Part shown: piece after piece, positions 1 to 4,837 of the stretch | Layout: every line of letters starts with the position of its first letter | How positions within the stretch are numbered: the first letter of the stretch is position 1 | Assembly (NCBI GenBank): GCA_031283785.1 | Contig: JAITBC010000173.1 | Location: forward strand, 1 to 5,170 | Origin: Tannerella sp. | GTDB taxonomy: Bacteria > Bacteroidota > Bacteroidia > Bacteroidales > Tannerellaceae | Direction of reading: 5' to 3' | Length of the DNA stretch: 5,170 nucleotides | The notes under the pieces: generated by a model | Database searches by the model: none | What the model was told of the DNA's origin: nothing | What the model saw: only the letters and a program-made list of their open reading frames with translations | Position numbers and translations under genes: made by a program

Positions 1-105
1 TAACGAAAGAAATATTTGTGATAAGGTTTCTAATGAGATAAATAAAAGCTCCCATTAGTTAAATTCACGTCGGAATGTAGTTATTTCAAAAGCAAGTATT
101 ATCTT
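1..105. other. Non-coding leader left of the repeat array
   Basis: AT-rich sequence with no convincing reading frame and no RNA gene that I can recognise. The window opens with TAA, which could be the stop of a gene outside, but nothing supports that further. At its right end TATCTTTA (100-107) matches the Bacteroidota -7 box TAnnTTTG at seven of eight positions, but I see no good TTTG-type -33 element at the right distance. If that box were used, transcription would start inside the repeat array, and proteins bound there would repress. This is speculative. Confidence 0.3.
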
Positions 106-209
106 TATGGCCTACATCACAAGAGAGTGTGACCTACGTCATATAAAAGTGTGACCTATATCACAACAAAGCGTGACCTACGTCACAGTAAAGTGTGACC
201 TACATCACA
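106..209. repeat. Five tandem 22-bp units, each a CRP/FNR-like box
   Basis: The core TGACCTACRTCAC recurs at 108, 130, 152, 174 and 196, exactly 22 bp apart each time. Each unit reads as TGTGA-N6-TCACA with inner bases CCTAYR, then a 6-nt linker; the last three linkers end in AAAG. Boxes lie at 106-121 (left half degenerate, TATGG), 128-143 (right half TCATA), 150-165 (perfect), 172-187 (left half CGTGA) and 194-209 (perfect). TGTGA-N6-TCACA is the classical CRP half-site arrangement. A 22-bp period is about two helical turns, so bound dimers would lie on one face of the DNA. The array ends 86 bp before the HU start codon, so it may control that gene. Alternatives are plasmid-type iterons, though no replication initiator gene is present, or a plain tandem repeat. 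The repeat is certain; its function is inferred. Confidence 0.9.
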
Positions 210-295
210 ATAATAAAAGTAGCGGTGGGATTTATTAATTTCAAGGCTGCCGTCGATTAGTATGCAGTGATAAACCAATTAAAAAATAAGCATGT
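210..295 (+). other. Leader between repeat array and HU gene
   Basis: This 86-bp AT-rich stretch must hold the proximal leader of the HU gene. I find no full TAnnTTTG box and no Shine-Dalgarno sequence; AAAAAATAAG lies just before the start, and leaders without a clear SD are common in Bacteroidota. An out-of-frame ATG at 292 overlaps the chosen start region and opens a short frame of about 30 codons that looks meaningless. Confidence 0.35.
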
Positions 296-694
296 ATGAG
301 TATTTGTTATCAAATGATGGAGCAGACGGACAATCTGCATCCCGAAGGAAACAAAAAACGGGGATTTTACCCGCGCATTATCAGTAGAGGTACCGTTAAC
401 GTGCGCGAACTGTGCCAGTCGGCTGCGCGGGGTACGACGATCAATGCCTTTGAGATGGAAATCGTCATAGGACTAATGGTAACCCAGATTCTTCAAGAGT
501 TGGAGGCTGGTAATAACGTGTGTATCGAAGAATTCGGCACCTTCTCGGTCAGCGCGGAAGCCACTCGCGCCGTACATGCGGAAAACGAAATCCGCGCGGA
601 ATCCATTCGTGTGAAAAGGATCGTTTTCAAAACTTCAAAAGTAGTGATGAAGCGACTGAAAGGATTTACGTTCCAAAAAATGCCTGCAAAATAA
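296..694 (+). CDS. HU-HIG family DNA-binding protein
   Basis: A 132-residue nucleoid-associated protein of the HU/IHF superfamily, in the Bacteroidota HU-HIG subgroup. It probably acts in the cytoplasm by binding and bending DNA as a dimer. Residues 23-43 (RGFYPRIISRGTVNVRELCQS) replace the usual HU N-terminus. A helical dimerisation segment follows at about 48-70. Residues 78-86 (IEEFGTFSV) match the family's 'L.dfGtFsV' signature that precedes the DNA-binding arm, and a basic C-terminal stretch (about 105-132) ends in GFTFQKMPAK. The start MSICYQ fits the MSI/MSV-x-Y opening usual in this family. Length is normal for HU-HIG and longer than the roughly 90 residues of canonical HU. The gene stands alone on the plus strand behind the five-box array, which may regulate it. 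Members of this group occur in many copies per genome, so the exact target cannot be told. Confidence 0.9.
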   Translation: MSICYQMMEQTDNLHPEGNKKRGFYPRIISRGTVNVRELCQSAARGTTINAFEMEIVIGLMVTQILQELEAGNNVCIEEFGTFSVSAEATRAVHAENEIRAESIRVKRIVFKTSKVVMKRLKGFTFQKMPAK

Positions 695-941
695 TCGCTT
701 TTTTTGCCTCTGCCGCAAGCCTTTATTCTGGAGTTTTTGGTGGTTTCCTTGAGATGAAAAACTTATATTAACCGGGCAAAAAATGGCTGTCGGCTTATCC
801 TGGCGAGCGTGATGCGTTTGAATTATTTGTCGGCCACGCCGTAAAGTAGCAACGGTTGATTATTTGAAACCGTACGCTGCTCAATGTGATGTGGCGGCTG
901 TTTAATAATAAAGAAATATTCAGATATAGACGAATTTCTTT
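695..941. other. Gap without a supportable gene
   Basis: No complete gene is visible on either strand. The part from about 770 to 905 is richer in G+C than its surroundings and reads in a protein-like way in short pieces. Frame 772-849 gives PGKKWLSAYPGERDAFELF and a little more before TAG; a shifted frame 849-905 gives ATVDYLKPYAAQCDVAAV before TAA. This could be a decayed gene fragment with a frameshift, but I do not recognise the family, and the reverse strand also gives open pieces. A 6-bp inverted repeat (ACGGTT 852-857, AACCGT 868-873) is too weak to call a terminator. The T-run at 702-708 just after the HU stop has no convincing stem before it. Confidence 0.3.
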
Positions 942-949
942 TATCTTTG
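942..949 (+). promoter_or_regulatory. Bacteroidota -7 box of ATPase relic A
   Basis: TATCTTTG is a perfect match to the TAnnTTTG -7 element used by the primary sigma factor of Bacteroidota. It ends 16 bp before the ATG at 966, so the transcript would have a very short leader with no Shine-Dalgarno sequence. A -33 TTTG is not evident about 20 bp upstream. The related copy at 4642-4649 supports the call, because the box is kept in both copies while neighbouring bases differ. Confidence 0.6.
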
Positions 950-950
950 C

Positions 951-1068
951 GTAAAACATTCGGTTATGAACGAAAAAATATCATTGCTGAAAAAGTATAA
1001 TTTATGGGATTCCAATACCCTTGATTGGGGGTATAAACGGAGTGAATATACAGATAAGATAACGGATT
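951..1068 (+). repeat. Direct repeat copy A (ATPase gene start)
   Basis: This segment matches 4651-4759 in the same orientation. From 953 to about 994 and from 1007 to 1063 the two are identical. They differ by one base near the left end (952 T, 4652 C), by a net 9-bp deletion in copy B in the interval 995-1006, and by one base at 1064 (G, against C at 4755). Similarity extends less perfectly leftward through the promoter box to about 931. Beyond 1068 the copies share nothing obvious. Confidence 0.93.
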
Positions 1069-1319
1069 ATATTGGTAATCGGCTCATTAAAGTGCTTGTA
1101 GGTCAAAGGCGTTCCGGCAAGAGTTATATATTAAGGCAAGTTGTCAAGCAACTCGTTGATGGCGGCGTTAAACCGGAAAACACGCTGTTTATCAATAGAG
1201 AATTTACCGACCTTGATTTTCTCAAAACCTACAAAGACCTCGACGAGTTGATAAAATTATATAAAACCGAACTCAACTCATCGGGTAAAGTTTACATAGT
1301 CACGGAAATGTTTCTCTAA
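966..1319 (+). pseudogene. 5' remnant of AAA-type ATPase (AAA_14/DUF4143-like)
   Basis: The first 117 codons of a P-loop ATPase of the type common in many copies in Bacteroidales, where intact members run to roughly 400 residues with an AAA ATPase core followed by a DUF4143-type region. Walker A is intact at residues 46-53 (GQRRSGKS), and the following TLFINREFTDLDFLKTYKDL is typical of the family. After GKVYI, where members continue into a Walker B strand of the FIDEIQ kind, this one reads VTEMFL and stops at 1317-1319. Walker B, the sensor motifs and the whole C-terminal part are absent, so ATP hydrolysis is not expected. The sequence after the stop does not resume an ATPase frame that I can recognise; 25 bp later the convergent small secreted-protein gene ends. 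I infer a truncated relic rather than a short functional protein. Confidence 0.82.
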
Positions 1320-1344
1320 GACGTTGCAGAGTGTTTAAAAATTA

Positions 1345-1596
1345 TTAAATAGTATTGTAATCAGGAGGATTACAAATCTTACATTTATCCTCGAAATCGC
1401 AAACAGCCGTTTCCGGGATAAAACATAGTCCTGCAGGACAATCCAGAACATAGCATGCCCATCCCAATTCTCCGTCCTCGCCTAAGTCCACATACAGTAT
1501 AAACTTTTTACAGTCGGTTGGATGAGGGGCCACCCAATTTGCGGAACATAACGCCATTACAGCCGCAACAGCGGTCAGTAATAACATTTTTTTCAT
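1345..1596 (-). CDS. Small secreted Cys-rich protein, peritrophin-A/CBM14-like
   Basis: An 83-residue precursor. Residues 1-19 form a signal peptide (KK, a hydrophobic run LLLTAVAAVMAL, then CSA), probably cut after Ala19. Cys17 has Leu before it, so it is a poor lipobox and lipoprotein sorting is unlikely. The mature part of about 64 residues holds seven cysteines (29, 48, 53, 58, 66, 72, 75). The run DCPAGLCFIPETAVCDFEDKC (52-72) closely resembles the C-terminal half of the chitin-binding peritrophin-A domain, which typically reads CPxGLxFNPETxxCDxxxxxxC; DCKKFILYV (28-36) resembles its 'DCxKFYxC' half, with Tyr where a cysteine is usual. The domain's first cysteine is also missing, so the disulfide pattern must differ. 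The start lies 26 bp after the barrel-protein gene, so the two are probably co-transcribed. Secretion and cysteine pairing are well supported; chitin or other glycan binding is a family-based guess. Confidence 0.72.
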   Translation of the reverse strand: MKKMLLLTAVAAVMALCSANWVAPHPTDCKKFILYVDLGEDGELGWACYVLDCPAGLCFIPETAVCDFEDKCKICNPPDYNTI

Positions 1597-1622
1597 AACG
1601 GTAAAATTTAAAAAATTGGCAA

Positions 1623-4250
1623 TTATTGTTGAGTTTGCTCATCTGTGGAGAAACCGCTGACACTCGCATTTGATTTTGAAGTTTTTACCGGCTTAACCTT
1701 GAACTTGCCAAGAGTTGTTCTCAATGAAAAACTTATGGGTATCCGATGGTACCGGCTCTCTTCCGATTGCATGTAATCGGGCATGTATATATCTCTTCTG
1801 CGGCGTTTATCCCATTGCAGAATATCGTTAAGCCCTACCGTTACTAAAACTTGCCGGCCGAATATCTTAGGCGACCATAAGGTTTCCATAGACAGGATAA
1901 ATGGAAATACATCCTTTTCGCTTTCCGCCCCGCTGTTGAAAAATTTCTCATAGTTAAGACTCAGGCCGGCATTGCATGTCTTGGATATATTGAGATTATA
2001 TTTTGTACTTACGCTCCACCGGTTTTGTTCGCGCCAGTTGCCGTCGCCGTAATCGATATAGGAGCTACTGAATAAAGACCCGAGCGTTACCTTCCGTTTG
2101 AAAAACGGATGGGATAATCCGACGCTAAAATCCCGTGTCCGGCCTGAATTGTAGTAACTTTGTACAATTTTGGCTCCTTCCTTTCTCGATTGCGATACTA
2201 TCTTGTCGTCCGAAAACGAAAAGGACGCAACGGCCGAGTTAATAAACCACGAATTGAATATGGCGTATAAAGAGTGATTCAATTCGGGATTAAGATTCGG
2301 ATTTCCGCGCCTTATATATAATGGATTCTGCTCGTCGGAGTAGTTGGTCAACTGGCTCACGCCGGGACGCCTCTGGCGATATGCATACTCGAAACGAATA
2401 GAAGAGTTGGGTACCGCAGCGGATGAACCGTTGTTCATGAGGTCGTTTACATTTATCCCTGCTCCCACCATTTTTTGAATATATGCTATTTTCTCATCCT
2501 GCGTCATTTCGTTATAGGATTTCTCTCCTTTTTTCTTTCGTTCGGGGATGCTAAACCGGTAAGAAAATCCGCCCCTGCCGTTAAACAGAAATTCCTCCTG
2601 TCTGATATCTTCAATGAATGTGCCTGTGGTAGATTTGGTTGCGTTAATATTCCAGGGCAGGTAATCGGTTGCCATGTTTGCGCTTATATTGAGCCGCCGG
2701 CTCGCATTGTAGCTGAAATTGACCAATCCGTCAATGCGGCGGAAATCCTGTTGCAGACGTGTGTATCTGTTTATCTCTTCCATGCCGGTCAATTCGTTCA
2801 GCACAATGCCTTCGCCGGAGTAATCCATGAGAAGATATCCTGCCTGCGCATTGAATTTCAGTTTATCGCCGAGAAACTGATCATAGTAGTCGAGTTGGAA
2901 CCTGTGGGTATTGTTCATAACGTCGTCGGTCGAAACAATGCTTTCGTCGGCGCCCCCTACCAGGTAATCAAGCGCACGGTGATAGCGCCTCAACGAGGGA
3001 GACGCACCGTAGAGGTACGACACGTTAAACGTCCGGCTCTCCTTGCGGAAACCAAGTTCGTAAGTAGCTCCGAGGCTCCATGAATCGGCTTTGTATTTGC
3101 TCGTGTTCTTGCTGATGGAACTGAACAATGTATTGTCTCCGGCCGTTTTATCGGTTGTCGTGCGCCTCACGTTCTCCGAGTCGCTGAAAGAAGAATTGAA
3201 TTTGAAAGTGATGAACTCTCGTTTAGAAATATCGAGGCTTGCCGACAGATTGGCCGTCCATGCGTCTCCGCGGTCATAATTTGTTCCTTTCTGTCTGTAA
3301 TAGGATTCGGGATCGCTGCCGGTGGCGTAAAACGTGGTATTGGTTTCACTCGTTCTTTCGGGAGCATCGCTGTTCGCGTATTTAACGCCTCCCGCAAACC
3401 GGAATATATCCGCGCTGCCGTTGCTGCCAAGTCCGGTGCGTAATTCGCCTCTGTCAAAGCTGTAGCCCGCTTCGGGAGTTCCAACGGCTCCGAACAGTCT
3501 CGCATTGGGATCGGGAAGAATATTGATGACATAATCGTACTGGGAATATTTAGGCGGCATAACCGTCCATATTTCGAAGGTTGTAAACCCCATTGCCGGA
3601 AGCTTTTTTATAAGGTCTTCAAACGAAACGTTCTGAAAATTGAACAGCGCGTCTTCGCGTCCCTTGCGCAGCACTGTATACTTCTTTTCTTCCGATCCCA
3701 CCACCACCTTTCCCCTGGGGTTTATGTATACCATCGGCATCTTGCCGATCATATCGTAAATGCTCGATGTGGCGCGGTCGGGATCGTTCTCGAAGTTATA
3801 GATTATCTTGTCGGCGGTAACTGTCAGCGGCGGTTTCACCGTAAGCTCATCCAGTTCATACGGTGATTCCTCTAAAAGAATATCACCCATATCTATCTCT
3901 TCGGAGTCCGTTTTAATCCTTGCCGAATGATTTTTATAGCCCATAAAGCTGACATTGAAAATGAATGATTTATTCTTTTCAGAGGGCAGTACAAATTCGC
4001 CCTTGCCGTCGCTTATCACGCCTTTGACCACAGCGGCAGGATTATTGGGAGAACTGATATATACGGAGGCATGAGGAAGCGGCTGTTTGTCCTTATCTAC
4101 AATGCGACCGCGAATCACTACCGGGTTGGCGGCGGTGTCGGAATATGCAAGAAAAGGCGTTATTACCGGACCGGCGGCGCCGGCATGTGAAAGTAAAAGC
4201 GTTATTGCCGCTACGGTAAAACAGAATAAACAGATCAGACGGGTTCTCAT
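1623..4250 (-). CDS. Outer-membrane beta-barrel protein (TonB-receptor-like, OMP_b-brl_3 type)
   Basis: An 875-residue envelope protein. Residues 1-25 are a signal peptide (MRTRL, hydrophobic core, cleavage near HAGA). Residues about 45-126 form a carboxypeptidase-regulatory-like beta-sandwich (VIRGRIVDKDKQPLPHASVYI, then GEFVLPS and VSFMGYKNH). A plug-like domain follows at about 132-247: ELDELTV resembles the TonB-box region, DKIIYNFENDPDRATSSIYDMIGKMP (147-172) is a family signature, and MPPKYSQYDYVINIL (231-245) matches the end of the plug. The rest to about 850 is the barrel; RRPGVSQL (627-634) and GNPNLNPE (649-656) are the usual late-barrel landmarks. A basic, Ser/Thr-rich tail ends the protein. 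Residues about 569-613 are a lysine-rich, partly helical insert. No SusD-like partner is nearby, so this is not a SusC/SusD pair. It sits between a His-rich small gene (48 bp upstream) and a secreted small gene (26 bp downstream). The substrate is unknown. Confidence 0.93.
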   Translation of the reverse strand: MRTRLICLFCFTVAAITLLLSHAGAAGPVITPFLAYSDTAANPVVIRGRIVDKDKQPLPHASVYISSPNNPAAVVKGVISDGKGEFVLPSEKNKSFIFNVSFMGYKNHSARIKTDSEEIDMGDILLEESPYELDELTVKPPLTVTADKIIYNFENDPDRATSSIYDMIGKMPMVYINPRGKVVVGSEEKKYTVLRKGREDALFNFQNVSFEDLIKKLPAMGFTTFEIWTVMPPKYSQYDYVINILPDPNARLFGAVGTPEAGYSFDRGELRTGLGSNGSADIFRFAGGVKYANSDAPERTSETNTTFYATGSDPESYYRQKGTNYDRGDAWTANLSASLDISKREFITFKFNSSFSDSENVRRTTTDKTAGDNTLFSSISKNTSKYKADSWSLGATYELGFRKESRTFNVSYLYGASPSLRRYHRALDYLVGGADESIVSTDDVMNNTHRFQLDYYDQFLGDKLKFNAQAGYLLMDYSGEGIVLNELTGMEEINRYTRLQQDFRRIDGLVNFSYNASRRLNISANMATDYLPWNINATKSTTGTFIEDIRQEEFLFNGRGGFSYRFSIPERKKKGEKSYNEMTQDEKIAYIQKMVGAGINVNDLMNNGSSAAVPNSSIRFEYAYRQRRPGVSQLTNYSDEQNPLYIRRGNPNLNPELNHSLYAIFNSWFINSAVASFSFSDDKIVSQSRKEGAKIVQSYYNSGRTRDFSVGLSHPFFKRKVTLGSLFSSSYIDYGDGNWREQNRWSVSTKYNLNISKTCNAGLSLNYEKFFNSGAESEKDVFPFILSMETLWSPKIFGRQVLVTVGLNDILQWDKRRRRDIYMPDYMQSEESRYHRIPISFSLRTTLGKFKVKPVKTSKSNASVSGFSTDEQTQQ

Positions 4251-4298
4251 AAACAGGATTAGTTGGAGATTATTACGGTGCAGGATATAAAAAATCTT

Positions 4299-4535
4299 TT
4301 AATGATTATGCTGGTCGTGTTCGCTATGCAGATGTAGTATATGGTTGTCCGGATCTATTTCGGCAAGCAACGTTTCATAGATAATCACATCCGAACCAAT
4401 GATATTGGACACTGTTATGTTCTTATAATAATTGACAGAATCGACAATTCCGCATTTCTCATAATATTTGTACATCATATAATTATTAAAAAAGAAACTT
4501 CCTTCTGCAAGGGATGCCTCGGCATATTTTTTCAT
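4299..4535 (-). CDS. Hypothetical 78-residue protein with His-rich tail
   Basis: I do not recognise this protein. Its last 14 residues (HILHLHSEHDQHNH) hold six histidines (65, 68, 70, 73, 76, 78) plus acidic residues, a pattern that usually binds zinc, nickel, cobalt or copper. The front half is aromatic: eight tyrosines overall and a patch FFFNNYMMYKYYEKC at 14-28 with the only cysteine, Cys28. There is no signal peptide or membrane segment, so it is probably cytoplasmic. The start is bounded by an in-frame stop (TAA) two codons before the ATG. It is followed after 48 bp by the barrel-protein gene and preceded by a promoter-like sequence, so it would be the first gene of that operon. It could also be a chance frame: a 69-codon frame runs opposite it (4341-4550). 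The position in the operon and the histidine tail favour this strand. Confidence 0.5.
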   Translation of the reverse strand: MKKYAEASLAEGSFFFNNYMMYKYYEKCGIVDSVNYYKNITVSNIIGSDVIIYETLLAEIDPDNHILHLHSEHDQHNH

Positions 4536-4559
4536 CTCTTAGTTATTTAAATATTTGCA

Positions 4560-4591
4560 CAAAATAAAACAAAATTCTGCATTACTGCAAA
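4560..4591 (-). promoter_or_regulatory. Possible promoter of the His-rich/barrel/secreted operon
   Basis: Read on the minus strand, TTTG (4591-4588) is followed after 20 bp by TTATTTTG (4567-4560). This resembles the Bacteroidota arrangement TTTG-N19 to 21-TAnnTTTG, with one mismatch in the -7 box. The box ends 24 bp before the ATG at 4535, a reasonable leader length. The -33 element touches the palindrome at 4591-4611. The region is AT-rich, so a chance match is possible. Confidence 0.35.
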
Positions 4592-4611
4592 CATTTATAC
4601 CATATAAATGT
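4591..4611. promoter_or_regulatory. Perfect 9-bp-arm palindrome, operator candidate
   Basis: The left arm ACATTTATA (4591-4599) and right arm TATAAATGT (4603-4611) are perfect reverse complements around a 3-bp centre, CCA. The site lies between the leftward operon and the rightward ATPase relic, touching the possible -33 element of the operon. Its length and symmetry are typical of an operator for a dimeric repressor or activator. No T-run follows, and it is too AT-rich for a good terminator. I cannot assign it to a known regulator family. Confidence 0.55.
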
Positions 4612-4641
4612 AACAGATTCTCCATTATAGCCGAATTTTTG

Positions 4642-4649
4642 TATATTTG
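4642..4649 (+). promoter_or_regulatory. Bacteroidota -7 box of ATPase relic B
   Basis: TATATTTG matches TAnnTTTG perfectly and stands 16 bp before the ATG at 4666, the same distance as in copy A. The surrounding bases (CGAATTT before, AAAACATTCGGTT after) also match copy A, so the promoter was copied together with the gene start. It may still fire and would read toward the cysE gene, opposite to its direction. Confidence 0.6.
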
Positions 4650-4650
4650 T

Positions 4651-4759
4651 GCAAAACATTCGGTTATGAACGAAAAAATATCATTGCTGAAAACGTAGGA
4701 TTCCAATACCCTTGATTGGGGGTATAAACGGAGTGAATATACAGATAAGATAACCGATT
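4651..4759 (+). repeat. Direct repeat copy B (ATPase gene start)
   Basis: This is the second copy of 951-1068, in the same orientation and offset by 3,700 bp at its left end. It is shorter by nine bases, lost around 4694-4698. Between the copies lies the whole three-gene minus-strand operon together with the rest of relic A. Confidence 0.93.
4666..4759 (+). pseudogene. Short second remnant of the same ATPase gene
   Basis: The frame opens MNEKISLLKT and hits TAG at 4696-4698, where copy A reads KKYNLWD. After this in-frame 9-bp loss the frame resumes DSNTLDWGYKRSEYTDKITD, identical to copy A residues 15-34 apart from DNA-level silent change at 4755 (ACC against ACG, both Thr). Homology ends at 4759, before Walker A, and the frame closes at 4777-4779. 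Nothing functional can remain of the ATPase. The silent difference suggests that the copies parted before or during decay, or came from two paralogs, rather than by a very recent duplication. Confidence 0.85.
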
Positions 4760-4837
4760 CGTTTGCCGCACGATACTAAGAAAGATGTTACAGCCCCCTG
4801 AAACGGGATGCAGGGATTCCCAAAGCGTCAATATAGT
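4760..4837. other. Gap between ATPase relic B and cysE end
   Basis: No gene is visible. CCCTG (4796-4800) and CAGGG (4811-4815) form a 5-bp inverted repeat, with GGGATTCCC overlapping at 4813-4821. These lie 17-42 bp past the cysE stop and could form a hairpin in its transcript, but no T-run follows on the minus strand, so I do not call a terminator. Confidence 0.3.

Noticed and set aside
106..209. CRISPR array
   Set aside because: Linkers between repeats are only 6 nt and similar to one another, whereas CRISPR spacers are about 30 nt and unique. No cas gene is present.
106..209. Plasmid replication origin (iterons)
   Set aside because: The 22-bp period fits iterons, but there is no Rep gene, no evident DnaA box and the neighbours look chromosomal. 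Kept only as an alternative.
1579..1596. Lipoprotein signal in the small secreted protein
   Set aside because: Cys17 is preceded by Leu rather than Gly, Ala or Ser, and an Ala19 signal peptidase I site fits better.
2475..3083. 202-codon open frame on the plus strand inside the barrel-protein gene
   Set aside because: It lies wholly opposite the long, well-supported barrel gene, its translation has no family features, and it is an antisense shadow.
3167..3532. 121-codon frame on the minus strand within the barrel gene
   Set aside because: It overlaps the barrel frame on the same strand in another phase; the barrel reading continues intact across it with clear homology.
4341..4550. 69-codon plus-strand frame opposite the His-rich gene
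   Set aside because: It has no promoter, signal or family feature, and it conflicts with the better placed minus-strand gene.
951..4759. Composite transposon bounded by insertion sequences
   Set aside because: The flanking repeats are gene starts of an ATPase, with no transposase, no terminal inverted repeats and no visible target-site duplication.
4796..4821. Rho-independent terminator of cysE
   Set aside because: The stem is only about 5 bp with a 10-nt loop, and no T-run follows it on the minus strand.
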